From positions 1 through 22,629 of the forward strand of contig WTXI01000477.1 of assembly GCA_022376515.1 (NCBI GenBank): a stretch of 22,629 nt of DNA, in the 5' to 3' direction. The notes below the pieces were generated by a model. That model was not told the origin of the DNA and did no database searches. It worked only from the letters and a program-made list of their open reading frames with translations. Of this stretch, positions 8,685 through 17,776 are shown piece by piece (within the stretch, counting starts at the first letter, position 1; each line of letters opens with the position of its first letter). Position numbers and translations under genes: made by a program. This DNA comes from Lactifluus volemus (lineage: Eukaryota > Basidiomycota > Agaricomycetes > Russulales > Russulaceae).

Positions 8685-8992
8685 CCTCCCTACCCCTTAT
8701 ACATTCATGCTCATGTTGCAGTTGAACCTACACATTGTCATTTACCCATCTGCCACTGTCTATTCTCTTTAGGAATAGTAACTCCGACCATCACATGCGC
8801 CGGCCCATGCTATCCACCACACATGATACGAACACCAAGAGTTCACACAGTCAAGTCTATCCTTCACAAGAACTTGCCTGCGTGTTCATAGACTGACTAT
8901 TTGGGGTGCCAAGTCCCATCCAACTCGTCACCACAAATCACCAGACCAGAAATGATGCTCACTTCGATCCACGGTCCCTGAAAACCATGACA

Positions 8993-9128
8993 TGTGTCCA
9001 AATTACTGACCAGCACCAACCCCTGGGCCTGACCCACTCACATGCATGGCAGAACAGCATCTCTGTGAAGTCTACACTGTCCTCTCCTGCTTTGGTTGGT
9101 CAGCTCTGCCAATGCCAATGACAACCAT
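8993..9128. other. Sequence right of LTR C copy 2, unassigned
   Basis: A 136 bp island between LTR C copy 2 and the first CAGGAAAA element. It may be part of element C or of its target. No motif recognised. Confidence 0.3.
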
Positions 9129-10511
9129 CAGGAAAATCCAGAAAAAACTTAGACAGCTTAACCAGCTTATTTCATTTTTAAGCCTGTCAAGTTGCTCAAG
9201 CTGCTTATTTTTTGCTTAGAAAATGAGTATGTACAACAGCTAAGCAAATCAAGGCCAAAGATAAGCACATTAAGTAATTAAGATGTGTAAGACACTTAAG
9301 ACAAGCAAACAGAAATAACAAATTAATTTATGTAATTTAACTAAAGTCCAAAAACAAATATGCAAAGTCGTGACTCATGAAATTTTCGCTAAGTCGTTAC
9401 AGTAGGTGTATTATTTACTACTGTTTACACAATGTTGATTTTTGACTCGTAGTTTTTCTGCCACCTCTTTCCATTTTTCCAATGCATTTTTCCCTCTGTC
9501 CCTCTCTGTCCCTGTCTCTGACATCGCTCACTCAATGTGTCCACCTCCTCCCCTTCTCTGCCTCTGCCTCTGCCTCTGCCCCTGCCCCTGCCTCTGCCAT
9601 CCACCTCCTGTGCCTGCACCTCCCCCACTGCTTTTCACCTCCTCCTGGTCCACTGGCACTGCGAGGCCATCTACGTGGTCACGCTGCCTGTGCTGACGTC
9701 TTCTCCCCCTCTCCCCAGTACGTTGCCGCGCTGCCTGCACCGCCCTAACATTTGCTGACTTTTTTTGTTGCCTCTTCCTCCTCCTCCTCCTCCTCAACTG
9801 CCTTGACCACCTCCTCTTGCGCCGCTACCTCCGCGCCCCGTGCCGCATGCATCTCCCGCACGTCTTGTGCCTCCCATGCCACTTGCGCCACCACCTCCTC
9901 CCGTGCTCCACACCCTCTCCTACGCTTCCCGCACCCCATGCCCTCCCTTGCACTTCCCGCACCCCATGCCCTCCCTTGCGCTTCCCACCCCCTGTGCCCT
10001 CTCCTGCGCTGCCTGCGCCCCGTGTCTCCTCCCACGCCCTGCACCTCCTCCTGCGCCCTGCGCATTCTGTGCAAGAACGTATGTTCTCTCGTAGCTCCCG
10101 CAACCCCCACATTTTCTCGCACCTCCACCACTGCCACCACTGCCTCCTCCCCATGGCCCTGCAGCCCCCCACCCTTGCCAGGGCTGTCCCACCAAGGCCA
10201 GTAGAACCATTGGATCCTGTACATAGTCTTAGATAGCTATACATGTTGTAGTTTAGCCTCAAATATATAAATTTTATTGCTTAAATTTGTGTGCCTGAAA
10301 ACTTTTGGTAAGCACAGATCTAAGCTGCCATTTAAGTGAACTAAGCCCAAAATAAGCATCAATAAGCCCTGGCTAAGTCAAATTAAGGAGAAGACCTAGC
10401 TTAGCCTAAGCATGGCCAGCTTAGAGACATTTTGCTTAAAAGTGCTTAGAAGTGTTGTTAAGTCATATTAAGCATGCTCAAGCACTGTTAAGAAAAACTC
10501 AGATTTTCCTG
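9129..10511. mobile_element. Non-autonomous DNA element D1 with CAGGAAAATC ends and GCTTAA-rich arms
   Basis: CAGGAAAATC at 9129-9138 is inverted at 10502-10511. Flanks ACAACCAT (9121-9128) and ATGACCAT (10512-10519) agree at 6 of 8 positions and could be an old 8 bp duplication. Both A/T-rich arms carry many TTAAGC / GCTTAA / AAGC motifs. The core (about 9480-10200) is pyrimidine-rich on the plus strand and contains a short tandem repeat. The arms and the order of parts match element D2. No transposase; probably hAT-like, but this is inferred. Confidence 0.65.
9925..9986. repeat. 28 bp tandem repeat in the D1 core
   Basis: A unit beginning CTTCCCGCACCCCATG starts at 9925 and 9953, with a partial third at 9981. 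The period is exactly 28 bp. Likely slippage within low-complexity sequence. Confidence 0.7.
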
Positions 10512-10519
10512 ATGACCAT

Positions 10520-11121
10520 TCCTCACCCTTTCCCATTCCCTTTCCCTTGCCCACCTCCTCTGCATGTGAATACTCAATCCCAATGGTGTACTCATCTGAG
10601 ATACCCAGCAATGACATGACATTGCTCCCACTAGCCAACTCTGAGCTCACCACTGGTGCTGTGGATGAACTGGCACCTCTGCACAACTGTCACATACACA
10701 TCTTCAAGTTGCCCATGCTTGGTTCGCTCCCAGCACTCCTCGATCTGAAGACCTATGTGTCACATGATCCCGTGGGCCACCCGATCGACCGACTGACCAT
10801 TGCCCATGTACCATCATAATGTGGAAGGACCTGTTGCACTGCAAGTTGCACATTGCAGACAAATAGACCAAGTGCGCATGGCTTTCTGAGCTTGCGATCC
10901 CCCAACTAACCCAAGTCCCTTTTTATAGTTTGCTCCTGCTGGTGACGACCGACATTGTGTTGCTCAATAATGATTTTGTACTCCGAGATTGATCGTGCCA
11001 CCCATGGGTGTGGCCCACTCTGATGTGCTGGAACCCCTGTGTGGCTCTCAGCCTCAAAACTTGCGTCGTGGGGGAGATGAAGAAGGTAGCACGATTTCGT
11101 GTATCTTTTCCAGGCCTGCAT
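10520..11121. other. Unassigned island between elements D1 and D2
   Basis: About 600 bp without a convincing gene. The plus frame 10547-10819 (90 codons, not low complexity, includes KLPMLGSLPALLDLKTYVSH) and the minus frame 10906-11121 could be remnants of an older coding sequence, but I recognise no family. A TATAAAAAG string occurs on the minus strand near 10920-10928. Confidence 0.3.
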
Positions 11122-12779
11122 CAGGAAAACACGATATTTTTCTTATGGTGATTATGGTGCTTATCACTGCTTACTTTTGCTTAATGATCTTGATTACTGT
11201 CCTCTGCTTAATAAAAAATTTCTTTTTTTTCTTGCTTAAGCACGTTAAGCACATTAAACCCATTAATCCACATTAAGCACAACTAAGCAGGTTTTATCAT
11301 GGCTAATAATGAAACCTAAGCAAACTTAAATCATGTTAAGTAAACAAATAGTTTAAGCAACCTAAGAGAATTTTAAGCACCTTTTAATTGTGTGCTAAGC
11401 AAACAGAAATAATTTATGTAATCTAACTGAAGTCCAAAAAATATGCTAAGTCATGAAATTATGCCAAGTTGCGAAATTTTCGCTAAGTCGTGCAGCAACC
11501 ACGTGGTTTTGTTTACCACTGTTTGCACTATGTTGATTTCTGTGCCTCATCGTTTTCATGTCTGCGCCTCTTTCCATTCTTCCCTCTGTCCCCACCCCCA
11601 TGTCATTCCTGCGCCGCCTCTTGATTGTGTTGTCAAATTGCCCCGCCCCAACGCTAGCCCTGTTCCTCTCGTGTGGAAAAGTTCATCGTCACTCGTTTCA
11701 ACATTGTGCCTCCTCCGCCTCCTCTTTGCCTCTGCCTCTGCCTGTCGCGTCGTTATGTTCTTTTTTCCTGTGCCTGCGCCTCCCCCACCGCTTTCACCTC
11801 CTCCGGGATCCACAGGCAGTCTGCAGTATCACGCTGCCTGCGCCGACGCTTTCTGCGCCTCTCCCCGGTATGTTGTTGCATTGCCCAGCCCCCGCCCAAC
11901 GCTTCCTGGCTAATTTTTTTTTGCCTCCTCCTCTCCTCCTCCGCCTCTGCCGCCTGGAACACCACTTCCTGCGCCACTGCCTCCGCGCCTCCCGTGGGCC
12001 TTGCAACCCCCGTGCCTCCTGCACGCCTTGCGCCTCTCACGCTCTCCTGGAACAGACTGTGGGGGTCCACGGCGCACGCTGCCTGCGCCGTGCCTTCTGT
12101 ACCTCCTCCCTGGTACGTTGTACGCTTCCTGCTTCGCCCCAATGTGTCATGACCTTTTTTTTTTGCCTCCTCTGCCTTTGCCCCCGCCTCCTCCTGTGCC
12201 GCGGGCTCCCCTGCGCTTCCTGCACCTCCCTTGTCTCCCGCGCTGCTTATCTCCCGCGCCGTTTATCTCCCGCGCCGCGGCTTCTCCTGCGCTTCCCGCG
12301 CCCCGCGCCCCCTCCTGCCTTCTGCGCCTCCCGCGCCCTGCCGCGCCTCCTGCGTCCTGTGCCTCTGACACTGCCACCACCACCTCCTGTGGCCCTGCAG
12401 TCCCACCCCTGCCAGGGCTGTGTGCAAAGCCTGTAGATTAGTCCTAGTATTAATGTTGTAGTTTTATCTTGAATATATAAATTTTGAGCCTTATATTTGA
12501 TTTGAAATTTTGAAATTATGATGAAAAGTTAAAAATGTGAAAGATGCTTGATGTTACTTAGATCTTGCTTAACTAGCTTAATTAAGCAGAATGTGCTTAA
12601 TTAAGCAAAATCTGCTTAATCAAGCACAATTAAGCAGAAAAGTGCTTAATTAAGCAACGAGGTGGTATTACCTGTGCTTAATCCCATGTTTCTTAAACTG
12701 GCTCTTAATGTGCTTGAAATTCAGATTAAGCACATTAAGCAATGTTAATCACCACTTAAGCAAATTATAGGTTTTCCTG
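11122..12779. mobile_element. Non-autonomous DNA element D2 with CAGGAAAA ends and GCTTAA-rich arms
   Basis: CAGGAAAAC at 11122-11130 is inverted as GTTTTCCTG at 12771-12779; both ends are preceded by AT on their own strand, as in D1. The right arm has dense repeats such as GCTTAATTAAGCA (12590-12660). The left arm ends in the same sort of string as D1 (CTAAAGTCCAAAAA / CTGAAGTCCAAAAA, AAATTTTCGCTAAGTCGT). Core 11550-12430 is pyrimidine-rich and CpG-rich. Both D1 and D2 have TGTTGTAGTTT ... AATATATAAATTTT right of the core. No clear target duplication is seen. No transposase. Confidence 0.65.
12235..12282. repeat. 16 bp tandem repeat in the D2 core
   Basis: CTCCCGCGC starts at 12235, 12251 and 12267, a 16 bp period over three units of the type CTCCCGCGCCGTTTAT. 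Confidence 0.65.
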
Positions 12780-13090
12780 ATGTGATGAGGGACACGAAGC
12801 GGATCTGGGTCTCACCCCGCCACAGTGCTACATTAATGTGCTTGGAGAGCCAATCAATCCCCCTCAGTTCGACAACAGGATCGTTATCAGCAGCTCTGAG
12901 GTGTGGGGCATGTAGGCTGCTCATGTTGTGCAGTTTCATATTGCTCAGGCATGGCAATTTCACGAGTGGGCATTCCATTGATACGTTACAGGTCTTGGAT
13001 TTTCCACACATTACAATCCCATTAGCTTATTGATAAAACATAGGGCAGCCTGTATAGTATCTACAGGTTGTTCTTCAGCCCAATCAAATC
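12780..13090. other. Unassigned island right of element D2
   Basis: A minus-strand frame (from about 13011 to the D2 edge) with a normal amino-acid mix, including DPVVELRGIDWLSKHINVAL, suggests a broken coding sequence cut by D2. I recognise no family and no start signal. It could be continuous with the minus-strand frame at 10906-11121 on the far side of D2. Confidence 0.3.
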
Positions 13091-13557
13091 TAGACTGTCC
13101 GGGGGCCAGTCCGGGCCACGGCCCCCCCTATTTTGCCCAGCCCTGGCCCTGGCCCTGAGGGCTGGTCCGCCCTGCAGTTGGCCCTGGCCCTTAAAGTGTT
13201 GGAATATGAGCCCAGAGGCAAAAGCCTTATATTTTAATGTACAGAAGGTACAGTACTTATATCCCCAAGGGGGGGGATTGAACATGTATATATGTGTATG
13301 TACATGTATAAAGCCTTCTAGATGGTTCAAGAAAAGGCTCTAAGTAGTAAATGGTATGCTAAAAGGGGGCAGAAGAGCACCCATAAGTAGCAGAAAGTGT
13401 ATTGTAAAGTGCTATATTAAATAGCCAAATCTGGAGTCATTTACCTCGGCCGAAATTCCTGTCTCGCTCGGAGTTGATTTCCAACATAAAGGGCCAGCAT
13501 TGGCTGGCCCTGGCCCAACCTGGGGCCGGCCCGGGGCCGACCCAGCCCCACCCCTTA
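13091..13557. repeat. Element-like repeat with GGCCC-rich ends
   Basis: Both ends are very G/C-rich and made of GGCCC / GGGCC words (about 13098-13197 and 13490-13552) in opposing orientation around an A/T-rich centre, with a TATATATGTGTATG stretch near 13285. The layout resembles a small non-autonomous DNA transposon. I could not fix exact ends or a target duplication. Confidence 0.4.
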
Positions 13558-13639
13558 AAAAAACTATTTAGTTAATTAATTAGTTCTGGTAAAACGTTCT
13601 CACACTTGATCACATAATCAACTCACAGGCCCCCTTCTG

Positions 13640-13726
13640 ATAATTGCACAACCTGGGATTTGAACTCTCAACCAGTGCACACAAAAATTGAAGCTTTTAT
13701 CATCTTTACCATTACACCATCCAAGC
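13640..13726 (-). ncRNA. tRNA-derived SINE head (Pol III A and B boxes)
   Basis: On the minus strand TGGTGTAATGG (13719-13709) fits the A box and AGTTCAAATCC (13666-13656) fits the B box, at a tRNA-like spacing of about 42 bases. The T-stem and acceptor stem do not pair, so it is not a working tRNA. A SINE body may continue on the minus strand to the T-rich stretch near 13556. Ends and duplications are not resolved. Confidence 0.45.
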
Positions 13727-14036
13727 TTGATATTTTTTTCCTCCATAGCTTCTCTTAAACTGTTGTCTTGCCTCAGTCCACGCCCAGGTTTACTTTTTCA
13801 ACATGTTGAACTCTCACGCTTGCCTTGTGATCCACTCCCTTGCCCCGTGTTGCTGTGCCTGTGCCCACTCGTTTTCCGCCATTACCTCTGTCTTCTCCCT
13901 CCATTCTCTTGTGCCTTCTCTGTTGCCGCTATCACCCCGTCTCACGCCTCAGATTTTCAGACTCTTCTGTCACCCCGCCCTCTGGTGCCGCCACCTTCTG
14001 TTGCCATCATCGCAACACCTCCCCCTCGCTGCTACC
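13727..14036. other. Pyrimidine-rich stretch left of solo LTR F
   Basis: C/T-rich on the plus strand with overlapping low-complexity frames and no recognised gene. With 14528-14852 it forms one interrupted unit, similar in style to the cores at 7650-8340, 9480-10200 and 11550-12430. Confidence 0.4.
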
Positions 14037-14522
14037 TGTCATGGTCAGGTCACTGTGGCGTGGGGTTTCGGTTCTGAGTTGTGCTGACTAAGCAGAACGA
14101 TGAAGCGGCCGCAAGGACTAAGACGTGAAGGCCTAGTCAAAGATTCAGGAGTAAAAGACTTGGCTGTGGTGTGATCCACACAAGTCTTTAGAGGCTTCAC
14201 TCAAAGAGGAAGCAGTCTTTCAGAGAGAAGGGGAAGGGAAGGCCTAAGCCACTTGTATTGCTTGCTGTATCGACTGCCTGAGTTCTACAGGAGAACGAGC
14301 TTAAGGCCCGTCTCAGAGGTACAAGGGATATATATACTAGAACAGCAGATCGTACTGGAATGTTCAGGGATATACCTGTGAATGTATAGAAGCATATAGA
14401 ACAGGTTGGAATACTATGGAAACTGACGGAAGGTGGGAGAATCGTCCAACATATCAATGAGTAAGAGAAGGAAAATGATGAGTCCAGGTCACCTGTGACC
14501 ATCACATCATGCTACCATGACA
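14037..14522 (-). mobile_element. Solo LTR F with perfect 5 bp target duplication
   Basis: Ends are TGTCATGGT (14037-14045) and ACCATGACA (14514-14522), a 9 bp perfect inverted repeat. CTACC flanks both sides exactly (14032-14036 and 14523-14527). Length is 486 bp. Minus orientation is suggested by a TATATATATCCC box at 14337-14326. No internal region follows, so it is a solo LTR of a separate family, probably Ty3/gypsy. Confidence 0.85.
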
Positions 14523-14527
14523 CTACC

Positions 14528-14852
14528 ACTGCCATGGCCTGTTAGCTTAGTCCATTGGTGTGTCATGGTTCTTTTTTTGACTTTTCACAACTAATCTTTC
14601 TTTACTTTCTTGTTCCCTTTCCCCTCCTACATCCCCTTCGAGAGATGTCCCTGCACCCACCTGTAGACAGTCTATTGGCATCACGGTCACTCAGGCGTCG
14701 CTGTTGCAACCGTCCAAGCCCCTGACGCCAGTGACTTGTGCTATGGCGTGCGTGGGTCCCCTCCATTCTGTGCCGCACCTGCCATCTCCCCCTTCGCCTG
14801 CTGCCATTCCCAATGTGGCAGTAATGCAGTGTGCCGCCCCCCTCTCCGCTGC
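14528..14852. other. Pyrimidine-rich stretch between solo LTR F and the LINE
   Basis: Continuation of the interrupted pyrimidine-rich unit. It includes a stretch near 14693-14745 that resembles part of the hAT core near 8005-8050. The LINE poly(T) begins directly at its right end, so it is the LINE insertion target. Confidence 0.4.
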
Positions 14853-17125
14853 CTTTTTTTTTTTTTTTTTTTTTGAATCCGCATTTGTATAGCGCAATAT
14901 GTTCATCACAACAAAGACGCGCTCAACTGCTACATGGAACAATCTAGGTATAGGGTTAAGGTGAAGTGACTTTAATATGGAAATTGGTGTGGGGGGTGAG
15001 AGTGTGAATCAGGAATGTGGCTCGGGCGGTGTGCCCTGCATAGCTAGCTGTGGTCTTCTGGTGGTGGGTCTCTTCTCCGAGGCCTGACGCAGGCCTGTGT
15101 CTCCTCTATAAATTTCGCCAGGGCCTCCCCTCCTGTTTTCATCCCAAAAATGATATTGGGGGACAACGTCTGGGACACTGGGCATAAGTGGCATTCACGG
15201 GCAGCGCAGAAAAGCACGCAGTGGAAAATGACATGTGAGGGAGTCTGAAGGGGTTCACGACCACACTGACATCCGTGGGGGTCTGGGGCGCAAGGGCAGT
15301 GGCGTGCGCTGTATTCACCTGTGAAGGCGTGTTCAGTGAGGAGCCAAATGGCAGTGCAAAATACTGGCCGGGAGGAGGTGGCAATCCCTTGCACAAAGTC
15401 GGGTGGGTTGTTCGATGGTGGGTGGTGGAGGGCTCAGTAAGCCGGGTTAGTGCGGGGGTTGTCGTGCCAAATTTGCTCCCAGTCAGTGAAGGCTTCCTGG
15501 TGGGAGATGACTCGCAGGGCCTCCACGGTGGGGGCGGCAATGAGGAGGTCTGGGGCAGTACAAGCTGCCGCGTCGATAGCGATGTTTTGTAGGTGTTCGA
15601 GAGATAGGAAAGAGGCAGTGCCTGGGAACCAGCGGATTGCGCAGGTGGAGGCGGGGTGTGTGGCAAGGAGGGCGGAGATAGTGTCGCAGATCGCCTTGCA
15701 GGCTTCAGCGTTGTCGTGGCGGTCTGTGACCTGACAGTAGGGAAGAACGAAATGGCCAGCCGTGAGAAGTGAGACTGAGGGGGAAGGGGAGCCTGCTAGG
15801 AGTTCCCTAGCAAGGTCCGCTGCATCCGCTACAGCACGGAACACTGCGTCTCTGGTGGATGCGTTTTGGCCTAGGACAGTAACCCGCTGGCCCACCTCCT
15901 GGCTGTGTCAGAAGGCGACGCAGGCCGCCGTCCACATGGGGTGAGTCCGCATTGGGTTGGGGCCGAGGGCCCTGCAGTAGATCAGAACCTTGTCGGACTT
16001 GTCATAGTGAGTTTTGATGATGGAGTTGATGAGCTTTTTCCGTTCGTCCCCTTTGCATACGAGTTGAGACACCGTGAACCGGGTTGGCGGGGGTTGGCAT
16101 CGCTCCCAGGGGGGGTGGTCAAAGACAGGGGGTCTTCGGCTATCAGCGGGAATGCGCTTGATGAGGCAGCGAATGGATGAAATCGGGGGGTGAGCAAGCG
16201 GGGGATACGGGAGGGGGACCCCGCTTCCTTGAGCTGAGCACCAGGGGTTTCCCAGTCTCTGGAGGACTGGAGAGCTGGTGGGGAGTGTAAGTAGACGAAT
16301 GGCCGCCTGCTTAGCGAGCTTCTCGATGCGGAGTTGGATGGGAAGGATAGCCAAGAGTTGATGCAGAGGTTCGCGGGGTGAGCTCTGGAAGGCGCCGGTG
16401 ATGACCACAATCGCCGCGTTCTGTACTGCTTGAAGGGTTCTGATGTGCTGTTTCTGGCCACGGAACCAGACAGGGGCCCCATATGTAAGGGCAGGAATGC
16501 AAATGGCGTTGTATGCCCAGCGCCAGCTGCCGTGGTCTAAGCCCCTTACTGAGTTTCCCAGGAGTTGGAGCGCCTTGATGGTGCTCTTTGTCCTGGAAGT
16601 GACCACAGAGATATGCTTGTCCCACGACAGTCTGTGATCAAAGTGAAAGCCGAGGTATCGGACATGGTCTGAGGACTTAACTGCATAATAGGTGGAAAGT
16701 TCCTGCTGGGGCAGATAGATGGTGTCCGGCTGGATGCCATGCAAATTCGGGTTGGGCCGGCGTCTCGAGAAGAAGAGGACTTCCGTCTTCTCTGGTTCAA
16801 TCGTGAGGCCCGCCATCCTACACCACTCGTGGCACTTGGTGTAGTAAGCACGCAGTCTGGAGGCGAGAACTCCATACGAAGGAGCACGTGCGAAGATGTT
16901 CCCATCATCAACATACATAAGGAACGTCGCGTCCTCCCAGTGTTTTGCGAGGTGGAGGAGGGGGGAGGTATAGATGATTGACAGGATAGGGGAGATTGGT
17001 GAGCCCTGGGGGGTGCCCAGCTCCAGACCAAAATTATCTGAGGTGTAGTTGTTAAATCGCAGATGAACTGTTCTATCCCTGAGGAAAGAGGCGATCCACC
17101 TGTAGATCTTGGCTGGGAAGCCCAG
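14853..17125 (-). mobile_element. LINE (non-LTR retrotransposon), 5' part displaced by element B
   Basis: A T-run of about 22 at 14853-14874 is the poly(A) tail on the minus strand, preceded by a 3' UTR (14875-15043) and ORF2. The element stops at 17125, where the LTR of Ty3/gypsy element B begins. The rest should lie beyond the right edge. The presence of an RNase H-like region and CCHC-like motif suggests a fungal Tad-like or related clade; this is inferred. Confidence 0.8.
15044..17125 (-). pseudogene. LINE ORF2 fragment: reverse transcriptase, RNase H-like region, CCHC-like motif
   Basis: It copies LINE RNA at the target site. Seen on the minus strand, all in one frame: AKIYRWIASFLRDRTVHLRF, GTPQGSPISPILSIIY (RT motif 4), LMYVDDGNIFA (RT motif 5, catalytic YVDD near 16910), GLTIEPEKTEVLFF, VRYLGFHFDHRLSWDKHI, and a thumb-like part. 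Then TGA at 15908-15910, a region with VTDRHDNAEACKAI and IRWFPGTASFLSLEHL resembling RNase H but with weak catalytic motifs, TGA at 15434-15436, and CPCAPDPHGCQCGREP ... HVIFHC, a Cys/His knuckle typical of LINE C-termini. TAG at 15044-15046. Both internal stops are compatible with CGA to TGA changes. The N-terminal endonuclease and early RT are missing because element B interrupts the gene at 17125. Confidence 0.85.
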
Positions 17126-17729
17126 TGTTATGGACGGACACGTGTTTGCTAACTCATACTATACATTTTCGGACTGATGACTCATTTCTGTTAAACTTCT
17201 TTGCTTATGCGAATGGACTGCCGATCGCTTTGTTTCAGATCGCTTACTTATTTTCTCACGAACAGTCTTACACAGCACCGTACAGCCTCAAGCAACAGCC
17301 ACATGCACAGGATGACTCGCTGATTCCTGAAACATGTTTCAAACCCTGAAAGCTGTACGAAGGTCACAGCCCCTACAGCTGTGTACATAGCCTCGTCCTT
17401 CTCTATATAAACCCTGTACTTTCTGCCCTAGAGACCTTAAGTCTCAGTTTTGTTTCGCAATCCAAGTCTTCTATCTATTAGAACCTTGCTTGCCTAGAAG
17501 CATCAGACCTGAGAGAACCCTCTTGACATCACGCTCTTCGACTTCTTGACACTTTGGTCTTATCCCTAAGCCCAAAGCCCTTGACCTCTGAAACGCTCTT
17601 GACTTAGTCGTTTACTAAGTCTCATCTTTATCGAACCTTTGATCTTGACTTGCACGTCTTGCAAGTCTAGTTCTTAACTTCACGAACGAACGTACACTTC
17701 GTACAAAGGTCCCACTTGGAACCTTAACA
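17126..17729 (+). repeat. 5' LTR of element B
   Basis: 604 bp, TGTTATGG to CCTTAACA, collinear with the solo LTR at 4591-5192. TATATAA at 17404-17410, predicted RNA start near 17439, CTTGAC-type motifs in the downstream part. One of the three TGACTCA sites seen in the solo copy is intact here (near 17175); the others are changed (TAACTCA, TGACTCG). Confidence 0.9.
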
Positions 17730-17742
17730 CAAACTGAGACTT
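17730..17742 (+). promoter_or_regulatory. Self-priming primer-binding site of element B
   Basis: AAACTGAGACTT (17731-17742), one base after the LTR end, is complementary over 12 bases to AAGTCTCAGTTT (17439-17450), which lies 35 bp after the TATA box start, where the RNA should begin. It does not look like a tRNA 3' end complement (no TGG start). The Tf1/sushi group of fungal Ty3/gypsy elements is known to prime with its own RNA 5' end; its use here is inferred. Confidence 0.75.
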
Positions 17743-17776
17743 CCCACTCTCACATTTGTGAACGAACGAACGAACC

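Larger units (their letters stand above)
3761..8992 (+). mobile_element. LTR C copy 2, 3' part, interrupted by the hAT at 3820-8676
   Basis: Bases 3761-3819 and 8685-8992 together align with the minus strand of 4098-5524. Shared landmarks are CAAACCTTAGTTCAACC, CATCTGCCAC, GCGCCGGCCC, GAGTTC-CACAGTCAAGTCTATCC and CCACGGTCCCTG, ending CCATGACA at 8992 versus CCGTGACA in copy 1. The 5' part was displaced leftward by the hAT ending at 3760. The sequence just after 8992 shows no primer-binding site like AAAGCTGAAG, so this is more likely a solo or 3' LTR than a 5' LTR. The coordinates span the nested hAT. Confidence 0.65.

Noticed and set aside
8993..9010. Primer-binding site after LTR C copy 2
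   Set aside because: TGTGTCCAAATTACTG matches neither a common tRNA end nor the AAAGCTGAAG sequence predicted for self-priming.
9745..10224. Minus-strand Gly/Arg/Glu-rich frame as an RNA-binding protein
   Set aside because: It is the complement of the D1 pyrimidine-rich core, with low-complexity repeats only.
11558..12436. 292-codon plus-strand frame as a Cys/Pro-rich protein
   Set aside because: Composition artefact of the C/T-rich D2 core; similar long frames exist in the other readings and no domain is visible.
13640..13726. Functional tRNA gene on the minus strand
   Set aside because: A and B boxes are present, but the T-stem and acceptor stem do not pair.
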